DNA of 64,000 nt from Pseudoroseicyclus_A sp041714655 (GCF_041714655.1 NZ_CP168219.1:434001-498000), one strand, 5' to 3'. Counted from the first letter of the stretch, positions 33,184 through 42,659 are shown. The notes: generated from the sequence alone by a model not told the origin. Program-made: numbers and translations.

Positions 33184-34062
33184 TCAGCGCGTCGGCACCG
33201 GCTCCTCGCCGCGATAATCGTAAAAGCCCCGCTTGGTCTTCCGGCCGAGCCATCCGGCCTCGACATATTTCACCAGAAGCGGGCAGGGGCGGTACTTGGT
33301 ATCCGCCAGCCCGTCATGCAGGACGTTCATGATCGACAGGCAGGTGTCGAGCCCGATGAAATCGGCCAGCTCCAGCGGCCCCATCGGGTGGTTGGCGCCG
33401 AGCTTCATCGAGGTGTCGATGCTCTGGACGCTGCCGACGCCCTCGTAGAGCGTATAGACCGCCTCGTTGATCATCGGGATCAGCACGCGGTTGACGATGA
33501 AGGCCGGGTAATCCTCCGCCGTGGCGGCGGTCTTGCCGAGGCGCTCAACGACCTCGAGGCAGGCGGTGAAGGTGGGCTCGTCGGTGGCGATGCCGCGGAT
33601 CAGCTCGACGAGCTGCATCACCGGCACCGGGTTCATGAAATGGAAACCAAGAAACTTTTCCGGCCGGTCGGTGCGACTCGCCAGGCGCGTGATCGAGATC
33701 GATGAGGTGTTCGAGGTGAGGATTGTTTCCGGCCCGAGATGCGGCACCAGATCCTCGAAGATCGCCGTCTTGACCGATTCCTTCTCGGTCGCCGCCTCGA
33801 TGATGAGGTCGCGCTTGCCCAGATCGCTTAACGTGAGCGTGCTGTCGATCCGCCCCAAAGCCGCCGTCTTGTCGGCCTCCTCGATGGCGCCGCGGGTGAC
33901 CTGGCGGTCGAGGTTGCGGGTGATGGTCGTGCGGGCTTTTTCCAGCGATTCCTGAGAGATATCGGTGAGGAGCACCTCGTAGCCCGCAAGCGCGAAGACA
34001 TGGGCGATGCCGTTGCCCATCTGGCCGGCGCCGACGATCCCGACGGTCTTAATACTGCCCAT
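33184..34062 (-). CDS. 3-hydroxybutyryl-CoA dehydrogenase
   Basis: This is an NAD(P)-dependent dehydrogenase that acts on 3-hydroxybutyryl-CoA in PHB or butanoate metabolism. The 292-residue protein has the Rossmann motif VGIVGAGQMGNGIA at the N-terminus, then TSNTSSISITRLA and GFHFMNPVPVMQLVELI, which contain the catalytic Ser and His. The C-terminal domain has NHPMGPLELADFIGLDTCL. ATG 34062 is chosen because GAGGG lies 5 nt upstream. It converges on the acyltransferase gene with a 4-bp gap. The ETF genes two loci downstream fit acyl-CoA oxidation. Confidence 0.94.
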   Translation of the reverse strand: MGSIKTVGIVGAGQMGNGIAHVFALAGYEVLLTDISQESLEKARTTITRNLDRQVTRGAIEEADKTAALGRIDSTLTLSDLGKRDLIIEAATEKESVKTAIFEDLVPHLGPETILTSNTSSISITRLASRTDRPEKFLGFHFMNPVPVMQLVELIRGIATDEPTFTACLEVVERLGKTAATAEDYPAFIVNRVLIPMINEAVYTLYEGVGSVQSIDTSMKLGANHPMGPLELADFIGLDTCLSIMNVLHDGLADTKYRPCPLLVKYVEAGWLGRKTKRGFYDYRGEEPVPTR

Positions 34063-34207
34063 ATTAACCCTCATGTTCTGGTTCTCAGGATAATCGCGCG
34101 ACGGAGCGCTCGCTTCAAGGACCGCCGGGATTTTGGCTAGAATTCTCCCCTTAGTCTTTTGAAAAGCTTTCTCCGCGATTTCTTATGATGGTGAGTGGAA
34201 GAACACG

Positions 34208-35080
34208 GTGGGTGCCATGAGGCATGACGCGCTTGAGGGGCGAAGTCTGAATTACACGCCGTGCCGCTATGGCACGTCGAAGATCTTCTTTCGCGGCCCG
34301 CAACGCCCGCTCGATGGGCGCTATGTCTCCTTCGTCGGCGGCACCGAAACCTACGGCAAGTTCATCAAGGAGCCCTTCGTCACGCTCGTCGAGCGCGAGA
34401 TCGGCATGCCGGCCGTCAATTTCGGCTGCGCCAACGCCTCCATCGGTGCCTTCCTCGCCGAGCCCACGATCATCGACGCCTGCCGCGGCGCCTATGCGAA
34501 CATCGTGCAGGTCATGGGGGCGCAGAACCTCTCCAACCGCTTCTATTCCGTCCATCCGCGTCGGAATGACCGGTTCCTGAAGCCCTCCACCGTGCTCGAG
34601 GCGATCTATCCCGAGGTCGATTTCGCCGATTTCTGCTTCACCCGGCACATGCTCTCGGCGCTCTACGAGCTCTCGCCCGAGCGGTTCGAGATCGTGCGCG
34701 GCGAGCTGCAGCAGGCCTGGACGAGCCGGATGACGAGCTTCCTGCGCGAGATCGGGCCGCATACCTCGCTTCTGTGGTTCTCCGACCATATGCCGAGCGA
34801 GCAGCATTGGGCCGAGCGGCCCGAGGGGCTCCAGTCGGAGCCGCTCTTCGTCTCCCGCCGGATGATCGACGCGCTCCGGCCCTTCGTGCGCTCGGTCATC
34901 GTCGTGCAGCCGTCCGCCATGGCGCGCGCCGAGGGGACGGCCGGCATGTGCTTCGCCCCGCAGGATGAAAGCGCCGCAGAGGGCCTGCCCGGCGCCAAGG
35001 CGCATCGCGAGGCGGCCGAGGCGATCACCGCCTCGCTCGGCTTCGTCACCCAAGGGGGCTCCGAGCGGCTGCGGGCCTGA
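34208..35080 (+). CDS. DUF6473-like hypothetical protein
   Basis: The 290-residue cytoplasmic protein has no signal peptide or membrane span. It resembles a Rhodobacterales family I recall as DUF6473. Features are FVGGTETYGKFIKEPFVTLVEREIG, VNFGCANASIGAFL, and LLWFSDHMPSEQHW. The GGTETYGKF and NFGCANA turns recall an SGNH or sulfotransferase-like alpha/beta fold, but I cannot fix catalytic residues. I chose GTG 34208, 6 nt after GGAAG; ATG 34217 is an alternative. It is divergent from the 3-hydroxybutyryl-CoA dehydrogenase gene. Confidence 0.72.
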   Translation: MGAMRHDALEGRSLNYTPCRYGTSKIFFRGPQRPLDGRYVSFVGGTETYGKFIKEPFVTLVEREIGMPAVNFGCANASIGAFLAEPTIIDACRGAYANIVQVMGAQNLSNRFYSVHPRRNDRFLKPSTVLEAIYPEVDFADFCFTRHMLSALYELSPERFEIVRGELQQAWTSRMTSFLREIGPHTSLLWFSDHMPSEQHWAERPEGLQSEPLFVSRRMIDALRPFVRSVIVVQPSAMARAEGTAGMCFAPQDESAAEGLPGAKAHREAAEAITASLGFVTQGGSERLRA

Positions 35081-35114
35081 GCCTTCGGCGAAACGCCAGA
35101 CAGGGTCAAACGCA

Positions 35115-35145
35115 AGACGGCCGGCGCGGGATGCGCCGGCCGTCT
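35115..35145. terminator. Strong bidirectional hairpin between DUF6473-like gene and etfA
   Basis: AGACGGCCGGCGC and GCGCCGGCCGTCT form a perfect 13-bp stem with a GGGAT loop, between convergent genes ending at 35080 and 35166. A T-rich end is lacking, but stem strength and placement favour a terminator. Confidence 0.75.
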
Positions 35146-35165
35146 GCATGTCTGGCCTCAGGGGC

Positions 35166-36089
35166 TCAGAGCTTCTCGATCAGCTCCGGCACGGCGGTGA
35201 AGAGGTCGGCCACGAGGCCGTAGTCGGCGACCTGGAAGATGGGCGCCTCTTCATCCTTGTTGATCGCGACGATGATCTTGGAATCCTTCATCCCCGCGAG
35301 GTGCTGGATGGCGCCCGAGATGCCGACGGCCACATAAAGCTCCGGCGCCACGACCTTGCCGGTCTGCCCGACCTGCCAGTCGTTGGGCGCGAAGCCGGAA
35401 TCCACCGCGGCGCGGGACGCGCCGACGGCGGCGCCGAGCTTGTCGGCCAGCTTCTCGATCAGCGCGAAGTCTTCCTCCGAGCCCACACCGCGGCCGCCTG
35501 AGACGACGATGCCGGCGGAGGTCAGCTCTGGCCGGTCGCTTTCGGCGACCTTGTCCTCGACCCAGCTCGACAGGCTCGAGACGGCGGGGGCCGAGACCTC
35601 CTCCACCGGCGCGGCGGCGCCGGGCTCGGCGGCATCGAAGGCCGTCGTGCGGATGGTGAAGACCTTCTTGGAATCGGACGACTTGACCGTCTGCACGGCA
35701 TTGCCGGCATAGATCGGCCGCTCGAACGTGTCGGCATCGACCACGGCGGAGACGTCGGAGATCACCATGACATCGAGCAGCGCCGCGGCGCGGGGCATGA
35801 TGTTCTTGGCATCGGTCGTCGCCGGGGCAGCGATATGCTCGTAATCGCCGGCGAGGCCGACGATCAGCTCGGCGGTGGTCTCGGCGAGCCGGTGGCCGAG
35901 GCTTTCGCCCTCGGCCAGCAGCACCTTGGCGGCGCCCAATGTGGCGGCGGCCTCGGCGGCCTCGCGTGCGGAGGCGCCGGCGCAGAGGAGGTGCACTTCG
36001 CCCAGCGACGCCACGGCGGCGATGGCCTTGGCGGTGGTGTCGGTGTTCAGCGCGCCATCGGTGATTTCAGCCAGAAGAAGAACGCTCAT
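35166..36089 (-). CDS. etfA: Electron transfer flavoprotein alpha subunit
   Basis: This is the FAD-carrying subunit of ETF, which accepts electrons from acyl-CoA and other dehydrogenases and passes them to ETF-quinone oxidoreductase. The 307-residue protein has the C-terminal FAD-binding signatures IVVSGGRGVGSEEDFALIEKLADKLGAAVGASRAAVD, GQTGKVVAPELYVAVGISGAIQHLAGM and VAINKDEEAPIF. Its start overlaps the etfB stop (TGATG at 36087-36091), so the two are co-translated. No ETF-QO gene lies in the window. Confidence 0.96.
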   Translation of the reverse strand: MSVLLLAEITDGALNTDTTAKAIAAVASLGEVHLLCAGASAREAAEAAATLGAAKVLLAEGESLGHRLAETTAELIVGLAGDYEHIAAPATTDAKNIMPRAAALLDVMVISDVSAVVDADTFERPIYAGNAVQTVKSSDSKKVFTIRTTAFDAAEPGAAAPVEEVSAPAVSSLSSWVEDKVAESDRPELTSAGIVVSGGRGVGSEEDFALIEKLADKLGAAVGASRAAVDSGFAPNDWQVGQTGKVVAPELYVAVGISGAIQHLAGMKDSKIIVAINKDEEAPIFQVADYGLVADLFTAVPELIEKL

Positions 36090-36847
36090 CAGATCGCCCC
36101 CCGCTCTTTGAGTTTCGCCACGAGCTCGTCGACCGAGCCGACCATCTCGCCGGCCTGCCGCGCCGGCGGCTCGACGGTCTTTACCACGGTGAGCCGCGGC
36201 GTGACGTCGACGCCGTAATCGGCGGGCGTCTTCTCTTCCATCGGCTTCTTCTTGGCCTTCATGATGTTCGGCAGCGAGGCATAGCGCGGCTCGTTGAGGC
36301 GCAGATCGGTGGTGATGATGGCGGGCAGCGTCACCTTGATGGTCTGCAGGCCGCCATCGACCTCGCGGGTCACCGTGGCGCTATCGCCCTCGACATCGAG
36401 CTTGTTGGCGAAGGTCGCCTGCGCCCAGCCGGTCAGCGCCGCCAGCATCTGGCCGGTGGCGTTCATGTCGTTGTCGATCGCCTGCTTGCCGGCGATGACC
36501 AGGCCCGGGCCTTCGGCATCGACGATCCCCTTGAGGATCTTGGCGACGGCGAGGGGCTCGATGTCCTGATGCACGTCGTCGGCGGCGACGACGAGAATGG
36601 CGCGGTCGGCGCCCATCGCGAGCGCGGTGCGCAGGGTTTCCTGCGCCTGCTTCACGCCGATGGAAACGGCGATGACCTCTTCGGCCTTGCCGGCCTCCTT
36701 GAGGCGGATCGCCTCTTCGACGGCGATCTCGTCGAACGGGTTCATCGACATCTTGACGTTGGCGAGATCGACCCCGCTGCCGTCCGCTTTGACGCGGACC
36801 TTCACGTTATAATCGATCACCCGTTTGACGGGCACGAGCACCTTCAT
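36089..36847 (-). CDS. etfB: Electron transfer flavoprotein beta subunit
   Basis: This AMP-binding partner of EtfA has 252 residues from ATG 36847, where the conserved MKVLVPVKRVIDYNVKVRV start begins. Other family blocks are MNPFDEIAVEEAIRLKE, GADRAILV, GKQAIDNDMNATGQMLAALTGW, and the signature LRLNEPRYASLPNIMKAKKKP. The longer frame to 36982 crosses non-coding sequence. It forms an etfB-etfA operon. Confidence 0.96.
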   Translation of the reverse strand: MKVLVPVKRVIDYNVKVRVKADGSGVDLANVKMSMNPFDEIAVEEAIRLKEAGKAEEVIAVSIGVKQAQETLRTALAMGADRAILVVAADDVHQDIEPLAVAKILKGIVDAEGPGLVIAGKQAIDNDMNATGQMLAALTGWAQATFANKLDVEGDSATVTREVDGGLQTIKVTLPAIITTDLRLNEPRYASLPNIMKAKKKPMEEKTPADYGVDVTPRLTVVKTVEPPARQAGEMVGSVDELVAKLKERGAI

Positions 36848-36982
36848 AATGGCCTCCCCGGCGGTCTTTTCCTGGTCCCGGCGTTGGTAACGCGGGGGGC
36901 GGGGCGATTGAAGCGCAAAACCGACGCTGGGAAGAGCGGGGACGCCACGTAGACGTCGTTGTGCTGGCGGAGAGGGCGGCAA

Positions 36983-37050
36983 GGGGGGCTGTCTGCCCCC
37001 CGCCCGCCCTGAAGGGCCGACTCCCCCCGAGGATTTTCGGGAGCAAAGAC
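36983..37050 (-). repeat. Gene-end hairpin repeat, variant type, 37.0 kb
   Basis: A GGGGGGC…GCCCCCC hairpin (36983-37001) is followed by CCCCCCGAGGATTTTCGGGA at 37023-37042. The unit matches the reverse complement of 51472-51538. It lies between the minus-strand 22-aa gene end and the etfB start, at the 3' side of the small gene. Confidence 0.7.
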
Positions 37051-37114
37051 CGGGGGATGGCGGCCCCGGGCGGGCTGTCCGGGCGCCGGTGGGGGCCGGC
37101 GCCCGGGGCCGGGC

Positions 37115-37183
37115 TTACTTCTTCTTGTCGGTCTTGGTCGCGGCCGGCTTGGGCTTGCCCGGCTTGTCGTCTTTCTTGGCCAT
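37115..37183 (-). CDS. 22-aa lysine-rich peptide
   Basis: A minus-strand frame from ATG 37183 encodes a peptide of Lys, Asp, Pro and Ala (MAKKDDKPGKPKPAATKTDK plus KK). GGAG 8-9 nt upstream is a good ribosome-binding site; an in-frame ATG at 37195 is an alternative start. Very basic disordered peptides like this occur as small annotated proteins in Rhodobacterales. It lies upstream of etfB in the same direction, separated by a hairpin repeat. Nucleic-acid binding is possible but unproven. Confidence 0.5.
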   Translation of the reverse strand: MAKKDDKPGKPKPAATKTDKKK

Positions 37184-37265
37184 TCTGGCCTCCATGGTTG
37201 ACGTGCCGGAATCATCAGCACGCCGCCCCTGAGTCGCGATATCACGTCACCGTGTTGCCCCTTGG

Positions 37266-38240
37266 TCAGGCGCTGGTGTCGAGCACGATCTTGCCGATGT
37301 GGTTGCCCTCTTCCATCCGCGCATGGGCGGCGGCGGCATCGCTGAGGGGGAAGCACGCGTCCATCACCGGGGCGATGCGCCCCGCGTCCAGGAGCGGCCA
37401 GACCCGGGCGCGGAGCTCTTCGGCGATGGCGGCCTTGGCGGCGACGCTCTGGGGGCGGAGCGTCGAGCCGGTGATCGTCTGCCGCCGGACCATGAGGGAG
37501 CCGAAGTTTACCTCCGCCTTCGGGCCCTGCAGAAAGGCGATCTGCACGAGCCGGCCATCCGTTGCGAGGGCCTTGAGATTGCGGGGGATATAGTCGCTGC
37601 CGACCATGTCGAGAATGACATCGGCGCCGCCCTCGGCCTCCATCACCTCCACGAAGTCCTCCTCGCGGTAGTTGATGGCGCGCTCGGCGCCGAGATCGGT
37701 GCAGGCGGCGCATTTGTCGGCCGAGCCGGCGGTGGCGAAGACGCGGGCGCCAAAGGCGGCGGCGAGCTGGATCGCCGTCGTGCCGATGCCGGACGAGCCG
37801 CCATGAACGAGGAACCGCTCACCGGCCCGAAGGCCGCCCCGCATGAAGACGTTGGACCAGACGGTGAAGAAGGTCTCCGGCAGGCAAGCGGCCTCCTTGA
37901 GCGAGAGGGGCGCGGGCACCGGCAGGCAATGGGCCGCCGGGGTGACGGCGGCCTCCGCATAGGCGCCGCCGGGGAAGAGCGCGCAGACCTCGTCGCCCGG
38001 CCGGGGCCAGGAGACGCCGGTGCCCACCGCCTCGACCGTGCCGGCGCCCTCGAGCCCGGGCAGGTCGGAGGCGCCGGGGGGCGGCGCGTAATTGCCCGCG
38101 CGCTGCAGGCAGTCGGGGCGATTGACGCCCGCATAGGCGAGGCGGATCAGCACCTCGCCGGCGGCGGGCGAGGGCAGGGGGCGCACGGCCGGGGCAAGAA
38201 CCTCCGGCCCGCCGGGGCGGGTGATCTCTGTGACGCGCAT
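37266..38240 (-). CDS. NAD(P)H quinone oxidoreductase (zinc-less MDR family)
   Basis: This is a quinone oxidoreductase-like member of the medium-chain dehydrogenase/reductase family, 324 residues. It has the GroES-like N-terminal domain (AGVNRPDCLQRAGNYAPPPG), LPGLEGAGTVEAVG, and the nucleotide-binding VHGGSSGIGTTAIQLAAAFGARVFATAGS. The structural-zinc cysteines are absent, as expected for QOR-type enzymes, and the end resembles the PIG3/TP53I3 branch (HIGKIVLD). It starts 5 bp after the COQ9-like gene, suggesting co-transcription with a ubiquinone-related gene. Confidence 0.93.
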   Translation of the reverse strand: MRVTEITRPGGPEVLAPAVRPLPSPAAGEVLIRLAYAGVNRPDCLQRAGNYAPPPGASDLPGLEGAGTVEAVGTGVSWPRPGDEVCALFPGGAYAEAAVTPAAHCLPVPAPLSLKEAACLPETFFTVWSNVFMRGGLRAGERFLVHGGSSGIGTTAIQLAAAFGARVFATAGSADKCAACTDLGAERAINYREEDFVEVMEAEGGADVILDMVGSDYIPRNLKALATDGRLVQIAFLQGPKAEVNFGSLMVRRQTITGSTLRPQSVAAKAAIAEELRARVWPLLDAGRIAPVMDACFPLSDAAAAHARMEEGNHIGKIVLDTSA

Positions 38241-38245
38241 GGGGC

Positions 38246-38902
38246 TCAGCTCGGGAGGTCCCAGCGGCCGGGAAGGTCGCGGGAGGTGGGCGCCTTGATG
38301 CTCTCGAAGAGGCGGAAGGCGGGGGTGAAGAGCGGGTTCTTCTTCAGGCGGCCCTTGGTTTCCTCGAAGCGCATGACATCGGCGATGCGCCGCTCGATGA
38401 AGGCGCGCGACCGCTCCTGCCCGGGGCTCTGGTCGCCGAGCCAGTAGAGCAGCGCGGCGGAATAGACCGCCGAGAGGATCGCCCGCTTGGAATACCAGTT
38501 GCCGTCGGTCGAGGTGTCGCCGAGGGCGCGCCAGATGGTGTCGGCCGTGTCCCAGACCAGGCGGGAGCCGAGGGCGGCGTTCTGCGGCAGGGCGAAATGC
38601 GCCGTGGCGCGGCGGAGCACCTCGACATCGCCGGCGAGGCGCAGCCGCGCCTCGACCGCGCGGGCCACCTTCTCGGAATAGCGCAGCCCCTCGGGCAGGG
38701 CGGCGACGGCCTCCGGCAGCGCCGCATCGCCGCGGCGGTGGAGCGCGGCGGCCAGCGAGGTGGCACCGCGCGGGGCGAGGGCCCGCGCCTCGGCGACGGT
38801 CATGCCGGCCTCGCGGGCGGCGGCGCGGAAGGCCTCGTCCGACCAGCCGTCGAAGGGGACATGGGGGAGGATGGCGTCGATCAGGGCGTCCTGGGTGGTC
38901 AT
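38246..38902 (-). CDS. COQ9 family protein
   Basis: This is a 218-residue protein of the COQ9/RpsU-like family, a lipid-binding TetR-fold protein that supports ubiquinone hydroxylation in mitochondria and alphaproteobacteria. Features are HVPFDGWSDEAFRAAAREAG at the N-terminus and the DTADTIWRALGDTSTDGNWYSKRAILSAVYSAALLYWL block that forms the conserved hydrophobic core. ATG 38902 is chosen because the frame further upstream is Pro/Arg-rich. The adjacent quinone oxidoreductase fits quinone metabolism. Confidence 0.93.
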   Translation of the reverse strand: MTTQDALIDAILPHVPFDGWSDEAFRAAAREAGMTVAEARALAPRGATSLAAALHRRGDAALPEAVAALPEGLRYSEKVARAVEARLRLAGDVEVLRRATAHFALPQNAALGSRLVWDTADTIWRALGDTSTDGNWYSKRAILSAVYSAALLYWLGDQSPGQERSRAFIERRIADVMRFEETKGRLKKNPLFTPAFRLFESIKAPTSRDLPGRWDLPS

Positions 38903-39033
38903 GGGGGCCTCCTTTGCCGCGAGTGTGCGCCTCCGGGCGCAGGAGGACAACGGGGGGCCCGTGCAGAAGTTGCGGGGGAAGGGAGGGGCCGGCACCGGGG
39001 GGCAGGCCCCGGTGCCGGCTGCGCCGCCGGCGA

Positions 39034-39279
39034 TCAGACTTGCGGCGCGAGGGCCGGCTGCCGCCAGAGGCGGGAAAGCCAGCCCTGACCCTTCGCCCGG
39101 ACGGGCCGCGGCGCGGGCTCCAGGCGGAGGGGCAGAAGGGGGACGACAGGACCCCCGGCATGCAGCGGGTCGAACCGCAGCCGTTCGGGGGCAGACCGCC
39201 GGATCACCCGGCGCTCTTCGGAAGGGTAGACATCCGCGCGATGAATGGACGCGGGCAGGTCGTAAAGAGGAGGAAACAT
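39034..39279 (-). CDS. Hypothetical 81-aa basic protein
   Basis: I do not recognise this protein. The frame from ATG 39279 has an AGGA site about 9 nt upstream. It starts MFPPLYDLPASIHRADVYPSEE, continues with several Arg/Leu/Pro-rich stretches, and ends with an aromatic KGQGWLSRLWRQPAL segment. It is the longest of a minus-strand series of very small ORFs between groES and COQ9. No membrane segment is obvious. The composition is intermediate between real and shadow frames, so the confidence is moderate. Confidence 0.5.
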   Translation of the reverse strand: MFPPLYDLPASIHRADVYPSEERRVIRRSAPERLRFDPLHAGGPVVPLLPLRLEPAPRPVRAKGQGWLSRLWRQPALAPQV

Positions 39280-39322
39280 CTGGTTTATCCTTCAAATGTC
39301 CTCCGGCTGTCGGGTCGAACGA

Positions 39323-39457
39323 TCAGCCGGTTGTTTTCGTACAGATCTCGGGTTTCGGCCATTCGGCGGCGGCGCCATGGGCGCGGGCCGCGCGTGGACG
39401 GAGGGAGAGGAAGGCGCCGCTGGTGGCGCAGAGAAGGGTGGCGGTTGCGTTGTGCAT
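39323..39457 (-). CDS. Putative 44-aa peptide
   Basis: ATG 39457 is preceded by an AGGA…AGGA-type purine-rich site directly upstream. The peptide begins MHNATATLLCATSGAFLSLR, with a weakly hydrophobic signal-like start, then RPRAARAHGAAAEWPKPEIC and a short polar end. It lies 43 nt before the start of the 81-aa ORF on the same strand. It may be a small secreted peptide or only an upstream ORF; I cannot decide. Confidence 0.35.
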   Translation of the reverse strand: MHNATATLLCATSGAFLSLRPRAARAHGAAAEWPKPEICTKTTG

Positions 39458-39709
39458 TCCTGTCGTCCTTTTCAGGTTTGCGGGGCCGGATCGGCCCCTC
39501 GGGGTTTGGGGCAGAACGCCCCGGGGCTTGTCGCGCCCATGCGGCGCGCAAGGTCGGAAGATGCGGGGGCCGCGGATCCGGGGCGCGCGCGAGAGGCGGC
39601 GGCGGGCGGATATGGCAGGGCCGGGCCTGAGGGGCCGGTGTGCCATCGCGGGTCTGGTGCTTTGGGGAAATCGGGAGCGGGTCAGCTCCCGGACGGGCTG
39701 GCGGCGCGC

Positions 39710-39739
39710 TTAGCGCGCGAGGAAAATGATCCTGGTCAT
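39710..39739 (-). CDS. Nine-codon ORF with strong ribosome-binding site
   Basis: MTRIIFLAR and a TAA stop follow GGAGGG with 7 nt spacing. The start is as good as those of real genes in the window. The peptide is too short for a fold and could be an upstream regulatory ORF for the following small ORFs. Confidence 0.3.
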   Translation of the reverse strand: MTRIIFLAR

Positions 39740-39918
39740 GTGCAAGCCCTCCGTCGGGATGTGACGTTGGGCCTCGCCTTAGGGGGCGATCACGATTCTG
39801 CCAAGCCCCTATTTATGGGGGTGCGCGAAGGTGCCGCGCTTCCCGGCCGGATATGGCCGATGGGCCACAGGGGGCGGGGGCGTGACGGGGGCCCGTCTGC
39901 CGGGCCCCCGCCTGTTGC

Positions 39919-40095
39919 TCAGCCGTTCCGGCCCGGCAGGCGCCGCGGCGGGCGCGGCGCGGCCTGGGGCACGCCTTTCGGCGGGCCTGCCTTGGGCGGC
40001 TTGCCGCTTGCGGCGCGCTCGGGCGTCTGGTTCGGGGCGGGCGGCGTCTTGTCGCCCGTGCGGCTCTTGCCGCGGGTGCTCTTGCTCTTGGGCAT
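39919..40095 (-). CDS. 58-aa basic, proline-rich small protein
   Basis: The minus-strand frame starts at ATG 40095, with AGGAG 5 nt upstream, and ends in TGA at 39919. The protein starts MPKSKSTRGKSRTGDKTPP and stays Lys/Arg/Pro-rich and disordered to the end (PRPPRRLPGRNG), with an estimated very high pI. It resembles other short basic proteins of Rhodobacterales that have no assigned role. It is part of the small-ORF series between groES and COQ9. Confidence 0.5.
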   Translation of the reverse strand: MPKSKSTRGKSRTGDKTPPAPNQTPERAASGKPPKAGPPKGVPQAAPRPPRRLPGRNG

Positions 40096-40163
40096 GTCTG
40101 CTCCTGAATGGTCTGAAGGATCGGGCCGGCTCCCGAAGGGCCGACGGTGAGGGCTTCAGCCCC

Positions 40164-40193
40164 TCAGCGGATGCGCATGTACTTGATGATCAT
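40164..40193 (-). CDS. Nine-codon ORF MIIKYMRIR
   Basis: A GAGAGGA site lies about 10 nt before ATG 40193. The peptide is MIIKYMRIR followed by TGA, and the stop is followed at once by a GGGCTGAAGCCC hairpin (40148-40163). Like the nine-codon ORF at 39710 it is basic and aliphatic. It may be a leader peptide for the 58-aa gene or a minimal membrane-active peptide. Confidence 0.35.
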   Translation of the reverse strand: MIIKYMRIR

Positions 40194-40367
40194 CGCGAAA
40201 AATCCTCTCGCAAAAGCCGGCCGGGGCCGGAGGGCGGCGGGTCGTCGCCGACTTGGTTGCCGGGCCGGCGCATCTCGCCTATCCCTGCCCCCTTGCCGCC
40301 AGAGTATCGCGGCGCCCGGGCCCCGTCCAGCGGGGCTATCGGGCGCAGCGCGGGGCGGCCCGGCGCC

Positions 40368-40396
40368 TTGACACCCGCTCCCACGCTCTCTATCTC
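40368..40396 (+). promoter_or_regulatory. Sigma-70-type promoter of groESL
   Basis: TTGACA at 40368-40373 is a perfect -35 box. A 17-bp spacer leads to TATCTC at 40391-40396 as the -10 box. The expected start site falls at about 40403, immediately before CIRCE, so HrcA binding there would block transcription and stabilise the 5' end structure. Confidence 0.85.
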
Positions 40397-40403
40397 CGCC
40401 TTG

Positions 40404-40430
40404 TTAGCACTCACCGATGTAGAGTGCTAA
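40404..40430 (+). promoter_or_regulatory. CIRCE operator (HrcA binding site)
   Basis: The sequence is an exact TTAGCACTC-N9-GAGTGCTAA inverted repeat, the consensus for heat-shock repressor HrcA. It lies just downstream of the promoter and 63 bp before the groES ATG. hrcA itself is not in the window. Confidence 0.98.
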
Positions 40431-40493
40431 AGGGGCCAGCCGGCATAGACCCGGCGGCTCCGGAAGGAAACTTTGAGCCAGGGAGCTGCAAAG

Positions 40494-40781
40494 ATGGCAT
40501 TCAAGCCGCTTCACGACCGGGTGCTGGTGCGCCGTGTCGAATCCGAAGAGAAGACCAAGGGCGGTCTGATCATCCCCGACAGCGCCAAGGAAAAGCCGGC
40601 CGAAGGCGAAGTCGTCGCCTGTGGTGACGGCGCCCGCAAGGATTCGGGTGAACTGATCGAGATGGGCGTCAAGGCCGGCGATCGCATCCTGTTCGGCAAA
40701 TGGTCGGGCACCGAGGTGACGGTCGAAGGCGAGGAGCTGCTCATCATGAAAGAGAGCGACATCCTCGGCATCATCGCCTGA
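40494..40781 (+). CDS. groES: Co-chaperonin GroES
   Basis: This is the 95-residue lid subunit of the GroEL/GroES folding machine. It starts KPLHDRVLVRRVESEEKTKGGLIIPDSAKEKP; the KTKGGLIIP part is the mobile loop that contacts GroEL. The C-terminal half has AGDRILFGKWSGTEVTVEGEELLIMKESDILGII. The start at ATG 40494 follows GGGAGC. It is controlled by CIRCE/HrcA and followed 66 bp later by groEL. Confidence 0.98.
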   Translation: MAFKPLHDRVLVRRVESEEKTKGGLIIPDSAKEKPAEGEVVACGDGARKDSGELIEMGVKAGDRILFGKWSGTEVTVEGEELLIMKESDILGIIA

Positions 40782-40847
40782 GCCGCGCGGCCGGCGATCC
40801 CGCCGGCCCGGCATTCCACGCAACACTAGCTTTCAGGAGCAAGCCAC

Positions 40848-42485
<1,638 letters not shown>

Positions 42486-42510
42486 GCCACCCGGCTCAGA
42501 CTTTGGGGAA

Positions 42511-42540
42511 GGGCGCTCCGTCGGGGCGCCCTTTTCTTTT
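42511..42540 (+). terminator. Intrinsic terminator of groESL
   Basis: A GGGCGC-TCC…GGG-GCGCCC stem is followed by CTTTTCTTTT. The GC stem plus T-run makes this the clearest rho-independent terminator in the window. Confidence 0.92.
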
Positions 42541-42659
42541 GGGCGGGGGGGCTTGCTCGGCCCGCCCTGACGGGCCGTCTCGCGGTCTTCGTAGGGTGGG
42601 TTTTCAACCCACCGCCCGAGCGCCGTTCGTCCGGTGCCCCCGCCCGGTGCGCGCCGCAG

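Larger units (their letters stand above)
40194..40493. other. groESL upstream region
   Basis: This 300-bp region separates the minus-strand small ORFs from groES. It holds the groES promoter (40368-40396), the CIRCE operator (40404-40430) and the leader. No gene is seen within it. Confidence 0.8.
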
